DNA of 56,717 bases from Acidobacteriaceae bacterium (GCA_027307045.1 DAHUXR010000015.1:1-56717), one strand, 5' to 3'. Positions 26,755-34,702 are shown, counted from the stretch's first letter. Numbers and translations are program-made. Notes: generated by a model from the sequence alone, not told the origin.

Positions 26755-27453
26755 TTATTCTGAAGCTTTGAGTTCGGCCTGTAATCGTTCAATATCGGGG
26801 ATGATCACGGTCTTGGCGTCCATGCTGATGAGTTCTTCGGCCTGCAGGCGGCTCAGATTGCGCGATACCAGTTCGCGCACCGTGCCAATCTCCGACGCTA
26901 GGTCCTGATTACTTGGAGGCAATTGGATCTCAATCCCTGCCGCGGTTTTCTTTCCTGTTTTAGCAAGACGAATCAACACCGAGATGAGCCTGGAGCGGAC
27001 AGTGGTGAAAGAGAGCTCTTCAATAATTCCAACAAGCTTTCGCAAACGCCCACCCACCACTTTAAGCACTTTGAGAGGGACCTGGGGGTGGACCAGGCAC
27101 AGGGAATGGAAATCCTGTTTGCTAATGAAATAAATTCTGGCATCGGCGACGGCGGCACTGGACGCCGGATAAGTACCGCCATCGAACAGCGGCAGTTCTG
27201 CCACCGAACTGCCGGGGCCCTCAATCGTCAAAATCTGCTCGCGGCCATTCGGCGAGCTCTTGAATATCCGGACATGGCCGCTCTCGATAACAAACAGGCC
27301 GGTGCAGGAATCACCTTCAGTAAAAAGAATCTCGCCCTTGTGATAGTCGCGGGGTACGGCCCGCTCCGCCAGAAACTGGAATTCAGGTTCAGTGAGTCCA
27401 TTAAATATTGGCACTCGCCGGAGAATCTCTGAAACACGCCGCGTAGAAGACAT
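26755..27453 (-). CDS. Crp/Fnr family transcription regulator
   Basis: 232 aa. Cyclic-nucleotide-binding-like beta roll (residues ~15-130, with NGREQILTIEGPGSSVAELPLFDGGTYPASSAA), dimerisation helix, then winged HTH (~175-225). The recognition helix reads T-V-R-E-L-V-S-R-N-L-S-R-L, giving R-E-x-V-x-R at the positions that read TGTGA in E. coli CRP. The N-terminal FNR cysteines are absent, so it is not an Fe-S oxygen sensor; the effector may be NO through heme (DNR/NnrR type), a nucleotide or none. The site TGTGA-N6-TCACA occurs before four operons in this window, and I infer that this protein binds them. No such site was seen before its own gene. Confidence 0.85.
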   Translation of the reverse strand: MSSTRRVSEILRRVPIFNGLTEPEFQFLAERAVPRDYHKGEILFTEGDSCTGLFVIESGHVRIFKSSPNGREQILTIEGPGSSVAELPLFDGGTYPASSAAVADARIYFISKQDFHSLCLVHPQVPLKVLKVVGGRLRKLVGIIEELSFTTVRSRLISVLIRLAKTGKKTAAGIEIQLPPSNQDLASEIGTVRELVSRNLSRLQAEELISMDAKTVIIPDIERLQAELKASE

Positions 27454-27554
27454 TGATCGGTATTGTAAACCGCCGCACTCTTAGCGAGGGTCCATTGACC
27501 GATTTACGTTGCCGCTCTGATCCGATATGAATCGTGTGCGTTCAGTGCGGATAA

Positions 27555-27702
27555 GTCATAACTGAGTTGCAAGAGCTTGATTGCCATGCCCCAGGCCGGA
27601 AAATCCGGCGCCCACGATCAACACATCCAGCACGCCCGAAGGATAATCCTTGGCGTAAAAAGAATCGGCGGTTGGTTGTTCCAGAGTAGGCAACGGAATG
27701 AA
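27555..27702 (-). pseudogene. Remnant of the N-terminus of an FAD-dependent monooxygenase
   Basis: The minus strand reads D-Y-P-S-G-V-L-D-V-L-I-V-G-A-G-F-S-G-L-G, the FAD-binding start of flavin monooxygenases (Baeyer-Villiger type), and continues after a one-base shift with M-A-I-K-L-L-Q-L. Only about 45 codons remain and stops stand on both sides, so this is a relic. It lies just right of the nitrate/benzoyl-CoA island. Confidence 0.5.
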
Positions 27703-27821
27703 CTATTAGCTTGTCATGACGGGAGAGGACGCGCAAGAGGCAATGGCCCGAGCGCTGGGCGTTGAAAAAGCGCCGGCTGAGTCCTGGAGGAAAAGACCAA
27801 GCCGGCGAGCGATGATGAGAC

Positions 27822-29315
27822 TTACAACGAGCGAAGGAAGTTGACCAGGTCCTGTTGCTGTTGCTGCGTGAGACCATTGAAAGCATTGATGACCTGCGTA
27901 GCTTCAGAGCAAACCTGCCCTGTGGCGCAAGGGCCGGCATGCAATTCAATGGCGGCCACAATGTCACTGGTGCTGCCGTTATGCAGGAAGAAAATCCTCT
28001 GGCCTACGCCCCAAAGCGGCGCGGTGCGAAATTCGTCGCTCCCCGCCACACCCTGGCTGATGCCGTCGGCCAGTCCCGGACCCATGTGATGCAGTGCGAA
28101 ATCCGAGAATGGGTGGAACTCCACCTGGCTCAGAGGAGTCAGATTGGACTTGGCCGTGTGCAGCGAATCGGTATGGCACAACACGCAGCCGATGCCCGTG
28201 TTTACCGTCCCGGTAGCACTGGCAACAACCGTGCCAAACAGTGCCTGCCCCCGCACCGCGGAAGCGCCGAGCGGCTGGCACGAGCTCTGGCTGGTAAAAA
28301 AATCGCACGGCTGGGCCGGCGCATTGAGCCGCATGAAGATGGTGAAATTTTCGATCAGAGAAGAGATTTCGCTGGCATCGTCACCCGCGTCGCCCCCGGT
28401 GGGGATGATGACGTGCGTGTTGTCTTCCGGAGTGGCGTTGGTCGCGCAGCCACTGTTGGTTCTTTCGTTGGTGAAAAGCTCATTGGTGATGCCCATCTCC
28501 ACGTTGGAAGCTTCGCCGGAGAACATCAGCATGGATTTGTTTTGCGCCTTCCAGCCAAACTTGGTGATGGTGCCGTCATTTCCGCTGGTGTTGAACCGCC
28601 CTTTTATGCCCAAAGCGCTCTTGGTGGTGCCCAGGGCGGACAGGTTGTTCTTCAAAATGTCCTCAGACGCGTTCTCCACAAAACCTTCGCCGAACGTCGG
28701 AATGGGAATGCGGAAGGAGATGTTGCCGTTCTGGAGCTGGGTGGCGAAATCCGGCTGTTTCAGGTTGCAGCCAATCGGCGCATCCGTGCGGCCGGTAATG
28801 GTAAACAGATCGTGCACGCCGCCGTCGGGAGTGCCGTCAGCGTTGCGCACAAAGCGCACTTCCAGCGCTGGAGCGTTTACGGTCAGGAAGCTCGGGATGG
28901 TGTTGCTTGCATTATCAAGATTGGCAATGCCTCTCTGCGGATTAGGAGTTGGACTGCTTCCGCCTCGCACCGGCTGCGAGTGGCACAGAAGACAACTGTT
29001 GCCGTTAAAGGCCGGCCCCAGGCCCAGCAGCGGTTCGCCGGTGAGCGTGCCTTTTACTGAAGCGGTGTCTTCAAAAAAGGCCAGCCCGTCAAACCAGAAC
29101 GTGATCTGGTCAGTGGGAAGTCCCGCAAGGAAGTTTCCTGCTCCGTTAGGGGGCTGCGGTCCCTGACGCACGCCGGGATCGACCGCGGCGGGTGTGCTTT
29201 GCGCCCGTGCGGTTTTCAGGTTAAGCGAAAACAGCATTGCCGCTGCCACTAGACAGCACGACAGCACTCGAAGCAGTGGATTTTCCAAAGCTCCGTGAAC
29301 GTGGGGAACTTTCAT
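27822..29315 (-). CDS. Di-heme oxidoreductase (DHOR / DUF1111, 'thiol oxidoreductase')
   Basis: 497 aa with an N-terminal signal peptide (VLSCCLVAAAMLFSLNLKTARAQ). Two CxxCH heme motifs: CLLCH near residue 108 and CVLCH near 387. Landmarks of the family: GPAFNGNSCLLCHSQP, ITGRTDAPIGCN, FRIPIPTFGEGFVEN, ITKFGWKAQNKSMLMFSGEASNVEMGITNELFTNE, and RTAPLWGVGQRIFFLHNGSTSDIVAAIELH near the end. These periplasmic proteins are related to MauG/cytochrome c peroxidases; the name 'thiol oxidoreductase' is historic. AAGGAC precedes the ATG. It is a single-gene unit. The substrate is unknown; electron transfer or peroxide reduction are possible. Confidence 0.82.
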   Translation of the reverse strand: MKVPHVHGALENPLLRVLSCCLVAAAMLFSLNLKTARAQSTPAAVDPGVRQGPQPPNGAGNFLAGLPTDQITFWFDGLAFFEDTASVKGTLTGEPLLGLGPAFNGNSCLLCHSQPVRGGSSPTPNPQRGIANLDNASNTIPSFLTVNAPALEVRFVRNADGTPDGGVHDLFTITGRTDAPIGCNLKQPDFATQLQNGNISFRIPIPTFGEGFVENASEDILKNNLSALGTTKSALGIKGRFNTSGNDGTITKFGWKAQNKSMLMFSGEASNVEMGITNELFTNERTNSGCATNATPEDNTHVIIPTGGDAGDDASEISSLIENFTIFMRLNAPAQPCDFFTSQSSCQPLGASAVRGQALFGTVVASATGTVNTGIGCVLCHTDSLHTAKSNLTPLSQVEFHPFSDFALHHMGPGLADGISQGVAGSDEFRTAPLWGVGQRIFFLHNGSTSDIVAAIELHAGPCATGQVCSEATQVINAFNGLTQQQQQDLVNFLRSL

Positions 29316-29690
29316 AACTTTCGTCCTTTCAATCTGTGTTCGTTAAGGCCGTTGCAGAAACGCTCTGCAAGTTGGGGGTGAGTTGGTGATTGTGCACACT
29401 TCTCAGCGCTGTCTGGCAACAGCGGAAATCAGGCCAAAGCAGCAGCTCACATTGTGAGCTGGATTTATGAAGGAAGGTTGAAAGGCGGTAAGAAAAAAGT
29501 TTGCCGGAATTCCAAAATGGCACACATCTCGAGTATCAGATTGGGAATGCTAAGTGTTTCGAAGTGAAACCGATTGCAGCTAAGTCATGGAAAAAAACAG
29601 AGCGTTTTGCGCCAAAAATCCTGCCCAGCCAGGCAAACAGCAAGAGTCGCTGAGGTTGAAGAGTTCCTGCGTCGGGGGTGGCTAGCGAGT
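29316..29690. other. Intergenic region with a perfect 8-bp inverted repeat
   Basis: 375 bases between two leftward genes, no ORF of note. CAGCTCAC-ATT-GTGAGCTG at 29443-29461 is a perfect inverted repeat 128 bases upstream of the di-heme oxidoreductase start; it could be an operator or a short RNA hairpin. It is not a CRP site because the half-sites point outward. Confidence 0.45.
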
Positions 29691-30407
29691 TTACTCCGGC
29701 TTTGCCACAAACTGATAACCCAGCCCGCGAACCGTTATCAGGTGCTTCGGTTTGGTGGGATCGTTCTCAATGTAGCGGCGCAAGCGCACAATGAAATTAT
29801 CGATCGCGCGCGTATCGGTATCTTCCCTCAGGTCCCAGACCTGCTCCAGGATTTCTTTGCGGGCCACTGGACGCCCGCCATTGCGGATGAGATAGCGGAG
29901 CAGCTCCGTTTCCATCAGCGTGAGCTGGAAGACCTGTTTGCCATTGTGCAGCTGCAATTTCTGGAAATCGACTTTCTTTCCGGCAAAACTGAACTCGTCC
30001 GTCGCTGCGGGCGTGGCTTCGGTCGCCGTTTGCAGCCAGTTCTTCCGTCGCAACAGCCCGCCTACGCGCGCTACGAGAATATCCAGATTAAAAGGCTTGG
30101 GCAGATAGTCGTCGGCGCCCGACTCAAAGCCTTTCAGTATGTCTTCCGGACGTCCGCGCGCCGTCAGCATCAGGATCGGCGCAAAATTTTGCCGCCGGCG
30201 CAGCTCATGGGCCACGGCAAATCCGTCCTTGCCCGGCAGCATCACGTCCAGCAGTACAAGATCATAAGCCTGGTTCTTGACCAGCATGCGGTCCAGGGCA
30301 TCTTCACCATCGCCCGCAATTTCCACTTGATGGCCTTCCGCTTCCAGGTTAAAGCGCAGCCCTTCGGCAATGTGGGATTCGTCTTCCACCACCAGAATAC
30401 GGCTCAT
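29691..30407 (-). CDS. OmpR-family response regulator
   Basis: 238 aa. Receiver domain with acidic pocket VEDES (residues 7-11), phospho-acceptor Asp in LVLLDVMLPG (~53), Thr in MLTARG (~82) and Lys in YLPKPF (~104). The C-terminal winged helix (Trans_reg_C) has LTLMETELLRYLIRNGGRPVARKEILEQVWDLREDTDTRAIDNFIVRLRRYIE, the standard OmpR/PhoB DNA-binding pattern. The ATG overlaps the... histidine kinase stop by four bases (ATGA), so the pair is co-translated, kinase first. Target genes are unknown. Confidence 0.93.
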   Translation of the reverse strand: MSRILVVEDESHIAEGLRFNLEAEGHQVEIAGDGEDALDRMLVKNQAYDLVLLDVMLPGKDGFAVAHELRRRQNFAPILMLTARGRPEDILKGFESGADDYLPKPFNLDILVARVGGLLRRKNWLQTATEATPAATDEFSFAGKKVDFQKLQLHNGKQVFQLTLMETELLRYLIRNGGRPVARKEILEQVWDLREDTDTRAIDNFIVRLRRYIENDPTKPKHLITVRGLGYQFVAKPE

Positions 30408-31309
30408 ACGTGATACACCCTCGGCAGGCGGAGCGTGAATGTGCTGCCGCGGCCCTCGCCTTCGCTTTCCGCAAACGCTTCACCGCCGTGGCGCCGCGCA
30501 ATGGAGCGCACAATGAACAGCCCAAGCCCCGTCCCTTTCACCTGGCCCGTTGCCTGGCTATGCACGCGATAAAAACGTTTGAAGATGCGCTTGAGTTCGC
30601 GGCGCGGTATGCCTACTCCGTTGTCATGGACGCGCAAAATCACCGTATCAATATTTGGCGTGGTTACGTCCACGCTGATGGAAGGCTGCTGGCCGGAATA
30701 TTTCACGGCATTCTCAATCAGATTGGCTACGGCTGTACGCAATTCTTCAGGATTGCCCAGCAGCGTGATCGGCTCTGGCGGCACAGCGCCAAAGCGCAGG
30801 GTCTCCGCGGAGAGGTGATGGCGCAGCCGCGCCAGTTCCAGACTTTCTTCCACGATAGCAGTGAAGTCAACATCCTTCCAGCGATCGCGCGAACGGCGCT
30901 GGCGAATCTCTCCCGCGCGCAGCACTTGTTCCACCGTGCTCATAAGCCGGTCAGTGTCATCCAGCATCAGGCGATAGAAATCGCGCCGCTGATCGTCGGT
31001 CAACGTGCGGCGCTCCAAAGTTTGCAGATATAACCGGATCGAGGTAATCGGCGTCTTCAGTTCGTGGGTAACGGCGTTCAGGAAGCTATCCTGTTGTTCA
31101 CTGCGGCGTATTTCGCGAACAAGAAAGATCGTGTACAGCACCAGCCCGGCAATAATCAGGCTGAAGAAGATGATACCCAGCACCATCGGCACAACGTTGC
31201 GCCAGTTATGCACCAGCCATACGATGTTGAGATAAATGGCCAGGCCCACCAGGCAGGAGCCCAGCGTGATAAAGAATGCGATTGTCCTGGCGCTGCTTCT
31301 GATGCGCAT
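30404..31309 (-). CDS. Sensor histidine kinase with two membrane helices and no large sensor domain
   Basis: 301 aa. Two N-terminal transmembrane helices (TIAFFITLGSCLVGLAIYLNIVWLV and VPMVLGIIFFSLIIAGLVLYTIFLV) with only about ten residues between them, so no extracytoplasmic sensor; stimulus may be sensed within the membrane. H-box FLNAVTHELKTPITSIRLYLQTLERR (~108-133), N-box NLIENAVKYSG, G1 VHDNGVGIP, F-box FKRFYR, and G2 GTGLGLFIVRSIARRHGG are all present. It phosphorylates the OmpR-type regulator that follows with an ATGA overlap. Confidence 0.92.
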   Translation of the reverse strand: MRIRSSARTIAFFITLGSCLVGLAIYLNIVWLVHNWRNVVPMVLGIIFFSLIIAGLVLYTIFLVREIRRSEQQDSFLNAVTHELKTPITSIRLYLQTLERRTLTDDQRRDFYRLMLDDTDRLMSTVEQVLRAGEIRQRRSRDRWKDVDFTAIVEESLELARLRHHLSAETLRFGAVPPEPITLLGNPEELRTAVANLIENAVKYSGQQPSISVDVTTPNIDTVILRVHDNGVGIPRRELKRIFKRFYRVHSQATGQVKGTGLGLFIVRSIARRHGGEAFAESEGEGRGSTFTLRLPRVYHV

Positions 31310-31441
31310 TGTCGGCTGAGGAAATTGTAACGGAACGGGAAGGATCTCAGCCGCAGATTTCCGACGATAAACGCAGAACAGGCAGGGAAGCTTTGCGTCC
31401 GAAAAAAGTTTAGGCGGTACGTTGCCGCACCGCCCCTTAAA

Positions 31442-31468
31442 ACTTCGTGTTCCTTTGTGGTTAAAGTT
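31442..31468 (+). repeat. Dispersed intergenic motif TTCGTG...GGTTAA, copy 1
   Basis: TTCGTGTTCCTTTGTGGTTA followed by AAGTT. A second copy with few changes lies at 47991-48018 behind the CorC-like gene. Both are intergenic. This copy ends at the desaturase stop. The rest of the 31310-31468 gap holds nothing I recognise. Confidence 0.4.
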
Positions 31469-32365
31469 CTAATCGTCCCCAGAGGCGGTTGCGGAAAACG
31501 TTTCCAGCGGTACCTTGGCCGGCTTGATCTTTACGGCTTCCTTCAGCTTGGGTGCTTTCACGTCCCAGATAAGGCCCATGGCGCGCAGCGCGCAGATGCC
31601 GTACCAGTTCAGGTCGACTTCATACCACGCCAGACCGTGGCGTGCCGCCTGCGGATGCGCATGATGATTGTTGTGCCAGCCTTCGCCAAACGTCAGCAGC
31701 GCGACCCAGAAGCTGTTCTTGGAGGTGTCTCCAGTCAGGAAACGCTGGGAACCCCACATGTGCGTGGCGGAATTTACGAGCCAGGTGAAATGCAAACCCA
31801 TTACTGTGCGGAAAAAGATTCCCCAAAGCATTACGGACCAGCCGCCAAATACCAGCAGACCGATGCCCAGTGCCGTGATAGGTACCCAATGCCACTTGCT
31901 GATGAACGTATGGAATTTGTCTTTGCGAAGATCGGGAATATAGGGAAGGAGCGCAGCGGAATGATTGTGCAGCGTGCGTCCGGTCATGATCCAGCCCATG
32001 TGCGCCCAGAGTCCGCCATCGCGGGGCGAGTGTGGATCGCCTTCCACGTCAGTATTCTGGTGATGGACGCGGTGTGTCGCCACCCAGAAAAATGGGCCGC
32101 CTTCCAGCGCCAGCGTGGCGCAGAAAGTAATGAAATACTCGAACCACTTATAGGTCTTGAATCCGCGGTGCGTGAGCAGCCGGTGATAAGCAATGCCAAT
32201 CCCAAGGCTCCCGGCAACCCACCATAGAAACAGCGCGATGAAAAAAGCTTTCCAGGTAAACATAAAGAGCGCTGCAACCGCGCCTATGTGGAATGCGACC
32301 ATGAAAAAAGTGGTGAGCTTCCCGATGGGTTCCCGAAACGTCCTGTCCCGCTTGAAAAAATTCAC
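31469..32365 (-). CDS. Acyl-CoA / acyl-lipid delta-9 type fatty acid desaturase
   Basis: 298 aa when started at the GTG at 32365, which has AAGGAG ten bases upstream; the longer frame to 32506 adds 47 residues without support. Three histidine boxes of the membrane desaturase family: HRLLTH (~75), HRVHH (~112) and HNNHH (~245), which bind the di-iron centre. Four transmembrane helices. It introduces a double bond into saturated acyl chains with oxygen, affecting membrane fluidity. An extended hydrophobic pair (FMVAFHIGAVAALFMFTW and AFFIALFLWWVAGSLGIGIAYH) precedes box 1, as is normal. Confidence 0.88.
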   Translation of the reverse strand: MNFFKRDRTFREPIGKLTTFFMVAFHIGAVAALFMFTWKAFFIALFLWWVAGSLGIGIAYHRLLTHRGFKTYKWFEYFITFCATLALEGGPFFWVATHRVHHQNTDVEGDPHSPRDGGLWAHMGWIMTGRTLHNHSAALLPYIPDLRKDKFHTFISKWHWVPITALGIGLLVFGGWSVMLWGIFFRTVMGLHFTWLVNSATHMWGSQRFLTGDTSKNSFWVALLTFGEGWHNNHHAHPQAARHGLAWYEVDLNWYGICALRAMGLIWDVKAPKLKEAVKIKPAKVPLETFSATASGDD

Positions 32366-32789
32366 GAGTGTGAGTCTCCTTGGTGGTTCGTGCCTGCTTA
32401 TTTGATTCAAGCCTACCAGCGGGGACGCGGGCCGATTGTAATACTTGTGTAATCGTGAGGTCGGAAGGACAAGGCCGAACGAATTGGTAGCTGTACTAAA
32501 GTGCACACGTCACTGGTAACGCGGGGTCTCGCAGAAAGCCGCGTGTCGAATGCACAGCGTGTGGAATATTTTTCGCGCGTCGCGGGTCGAAGCAGCAGGC
32601 CAGTCCCTGATTATCCCGGCAGAAAATGACCGATCACGCACGCGCTTTTCGATGCTCCGCTGTGCCAAATCGGAACGGAGCTTCTCGATTTTGCATCCAC
32701 CTTTGATTGGAAGATGCTGAAGTTTTGCTAACATGCGAAATGTATTGGGCGGATCAATGCCTTCACGCTTTTCCGCGAGGAAACAGCCT
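32366..32789. other. Divergent promoter region between desaturase and thioredoxin-like gene
   Basis: 424 bases without a supported gene. Short frames on both strands have no ribosome site. It must contain the promoters of the leftward desaturase and of the rightward thioredoxin/peptide operon; no specific element was identified. Confidence 0.35.
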
Positions 32790-33368
32790 ATGAAATGGAA
32801 TGTTGCACTTTCTGCCTGTTGTGTTGCGTTGCTTGCGGCAAATATCGCTCTGATTCACCAGAACGGCCAACTCAAAGCGCAGCTCTCACAACCCCCGCCC
32901 GCACTGGAACTCACTACCGGTACTCAGATGCCCGACATGCGGGGCTTCGACCCCGACGGCAAACCGGTTGAGGTGCTCTACGGAAAAGACCCGCGGAAAG
33001 TCCTGGTATTGGTTTTTTCTCCAACGTGCCCTTTCTGTGAACAAAACTGGCCAAAGTGGGAGCAGGTGATCTCGTCGCTGGACCGCTCGGTCGTCCGTCC
33101 GGTGGGCGTGGATGTGACCTCTACCTCAAAGGCCCCGTTTCTTTCGCAGCACCAGCTCAGAGAGATGCCGGTTCTTGAGAAAGTCGATCCCAAGGTAATG
33201 ATGAACTATCACTTTCAACTCACGCCGCAGACCATCCTTCTTGGTCCTGATGGAAAAGTAGAGAAGGTCTGGACCGGCGTGATGACTGATTCCGCCGTTG
33301 CCGACCTGAAACAGCGTATGGGCGGCAGCAAAACGGCTTCAGCATCCAGCGAGCGCGCTACATTTTAG
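32790..33368 (+). CDS. Membrane-anchored thioredoxin-like (TlpA/redoxin) protein
   Basis: 192 aa from the ATG at 32790 (GAGGAAAC upstream; ATG at 32733 is longer without a good site). One N-terminal helix (WNVALSACCVALLAANIALI) anchors it, then a short coiled segment, then a thioredoxin fold with the redox motif SPTCPFCEQNW near residue 82 and the cis-Pro region as LTPQTILLGPDGKV near 155. CPFC suggests a disulfide oxidoreductase facing the periplasm. It is directly followed (23 bases) by five small secreted peptides with up to six cysteines each, so it may form or shuffle their disulfides; this is inference from position. Confidence 0.7.
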   Translation: MKWNVALSACCVALLAANIALIHQNGQLKAQLSQPPPALELTTGTQMPDMRGFDPDGKPVEVLYGKDPRKVLVLVFSPTCPFCEQNWPKWEQVISSLDRSVVRPVGVDVTSTSKAPFLSQHQLREMPVLEKVDPKVMMNYHFQLTPQTILLGPDGKVEKVWTGVMTDSAVADLKQRMGGSKTASASSERATF

Positions 33369-33391
33369 ACCCCTTGAAGGAGTGCAATTTT

Positions 33392-33622
33392 ATGACGAAT
33401 AAGACCATCAAGAAAACGCTTCTGGCAGCCATTGTCACGGCTGTTCTCTGCGCGGGAACGGTTTCCGCACGCCAGTTGTCTCTGAATGTTCAGGACACAA
33501 CTTGCCAGCACCATTTCTGCAGCAAGACACAACCCTGCCCCAACGTTCTGGGCTGCGGATGCGTCTTCAACAACCCCAGCGCCACCACAGGCGTATGCGG
33601 GTTCATCGCAGCCAGGCAATAG
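33392..33622 (+). CDS. Secreted Cys-rich small peptide, array member 1
   Basis: 76 aa, GAAGGAG nine bases before the ATG. Signal peptide with basic start (TNKTIKK) and a hydrophobic core ending in A-V-L-C-A-G-T-V-S-A-R-Q-L. This block is nearly identical in all five members, and cleavage is expected after VSA. The mature ~50 residues hold six cysteines spaced C-x4-C-x5-C-x5-C-x-C-x11-C. I recognise no described family. It is the first of five tandem genes following the thioredoxin-like gene. Function unknown: three disulfides could make a toxin-, defensin- or signal-like peptide. Confidence 0.7.
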   Translation: MTNKTIKKTLLAAIVTAVLCAGTVSARQLSLNVQDTTCQHHFCSKTQPCPNVLGCGCVFNNPSATTGVCGFIAARQ

Positions 33623-33677
33623 TTAGACCATATTCGTTTTTCCTCGGCCGGTGATTACGAAAAAGGAAGAGTGAATC

Positions 33678-33899
33678 ATGAGCAAGACAAAAAACACCAT
33701 CCTTTCGGCGATGGCCGCCGCTGTTCTTTGCGCGGGAACGATTTCAGCCCGCCAGTTGCGTCAAACTTCCACGGTCACTGTCTGCAACAGCACCTGCACC
33801 AAGAAAGTGCCTTGCAGCAACGTTTCCTGCACGTGCTTCATTGCTTCCGGGGAAAGGATAGGTACGTGCATTTTGGTGGCAGCCAAGCCGGCAAAATAG
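33678..33899 (+). CDS. Secreted Cys-rich small peptide, array member 2
   Basis: 73 aa, AAGGAAGAG upstream of the ATG. Same signal peptide end (A-V-L-C-A-G-T-I-S-A-R-Q-L) as its neighbours. Mature cysteine spacing is C-x3-C-x5-C-x4-C-x-C-x10-C, six cysteines, ending V-A-A-K-P-A-K. The mature sequences of the array differ strongly outside the cysteines, while signal peptides are conserved, a pattern typical of diversifying secreted peptides. Confidence 0.7.
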   Translation: MSKTKNTILSAMAAAVLCAGTISARQLRQTSTVTVCNSTCTKKVPCSNVSCTCFIASGERIGTCILVAAKPAK

Positions 33900-33940
33900 C
33901 CGGTCGTCGTTCGGTCCACTAAAAAGGAGAAAAGCGATCC

Positions 33941-34168
33941 TTGAAGAAGATCAAATCAATGTTCTTTACACTGGTCATTGGTGTTCTCTGTGCCGGAACT
34001 GTTTCGGCGCGGCAGGTGCGGAGCGACGCTCAAGGCTCGGCCACCTGCGGCGGCAGCTGCGGCGTCAACAATCCCTGCCACACAGGCTGCCTCCGCATAT
34101 TTCCAATGGAAACGGGCAGTCCGTTTTGTTCGTCACATCCCATCCCCGGCGCATCCGTGCTGAAGTAG
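33941..34168 (+). CDS. Secreted Cys-rich small peptide, array member 3 (TTG start)
   Basis: 75 aa from a TTG start: AAAAAGGAG lies at the right distance and the codons after it (K-K-I-K-S) match the other members. ATG at 33959 is a less likely alternative. Signal end G-V-L-C-A-G-T-V-S-A-R-Q-V. Mature spacing C-x3-C-x5-C-x3-C-x12-C: the C-x-C pair of the other members is reduced to a single cysteine (C-L-R), giving an odd number of five cysteines, so a free thiol or a dimer is possible. Confidence 0.65.
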   Translation: MKKIKSMFFTLVIGVLCAGTVSARQVRSDAQGSATCGGSCGVNNPCHTGCLRIFPMETGSPFCSSHPIPGASVLK

Positions 34169-34213
34169 CGGCGCCGGCGTTCCCACTCTTGTAACCGAAA
34201 AGGAGATTAAGCC

Positions 34214-34444
34214 ATGAAGAAGAAGATCCAGAACCTGTTATTTGCGATCATCGCTGTTGCTGTTCTGTGCACAGGGACTCTCTCCGCCCGGCAGTTGCGG
34301 AGCAGCGCCCATAGTTCCACCACGTGCGGCGGCACCTGCAGCGCCACCCAGCCTTGTATCAAGGGCTGCGTCTGTTCCTTCACCACACCATTCACCGCAT
34401 TTTGTACGACGAAGCTGGCCGGAGCCGCGCCTCAAGGGAAATAG
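34214..34444 (+). CDS. Secreted Cys-rich small peptide, array member 4
   Basis: 76 aa, AAAAGGAG before the ATG. Starts KKKIQNLLFAIIAVAVLCTGTLSARQL. Mature spacing C-x3-C-x5-C-x3-C-x-C-x9-C, with T-C-G-G-T-C-S-A-T-Q-P-C close to members 3 and 5, so these three are the most recent duplicates. Six cysteines; the C-terminus is basic and without cysteines (KLAGAAPQGK). Confidence 0.7.
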   Translation: MKKKIQNLLFAIIAVAVLCTGTLSARQLRSSAHSSTTCGGTCSATQPCIKGCVCSFTTPFTAFCTTKLAGAAPQGK

Positions 34445-34490
34445 CACCAGCTGAAGGGCCGTAAGGCGTCATTACTGAAAGGAAAGTGAG

Positions 34491-34702
34491 TTAGAGAATC
34501 AAAAACGCGTTCCTGACAGCAATGGCGCCAGCGGCTGTTTTTTGCGCGGGGACGGCTTCCGCCCGTCAACTACAAATGAAAGCCAAGCTGTTCCCCGCAT
34601 GCACCGGCACGTGCAGCGCTACCAGCCCTGCCTCGGGGGGATGTATCTGCCAGAACTTCGGAGGGGACCACCAGCGCGTGCGTAAAGCACCCGGGGCCGT
34701 GA
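34491..34702 (+). pseudogene. Cys-rich small peptide, array member 5, inactivated
   Basis: The ribosome site GAAAGGAAAG is kept, but the expected start is TTAGAGA followed by ATC-AAA-AAC: no usable start codon and two bases missing. The family block V-F-C-A-G-T-A-S-A-R-Q-L is in frame. In a GGGG run at 34663-34666 one extra base shifts the frame; without it the end reads G-G-T-T-S-A-C-V-K-H-P-G-P-stop at 34702, which restores the last conserved cysteine and the normal length. The third cysteine is replaced by Ala. An internal ATG at 34522 gives only a fused non-family product. Confidence 0.65.

Noticed and set aside
26755..27453. FNR oxygen sensor
   Set aside because: The N-terminal cysteines needed for the [4Fe-4S] cluster are absent.
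33392..34444. Lipoprotein signal in the cysteine-rich peptides (V-L-C-A-G)
   Set aside because: The residues before the cysteine (A-V-L) do not fit a lipobox, and a normal signal peptidase I site (V-S-A / R-Q) follows directly.
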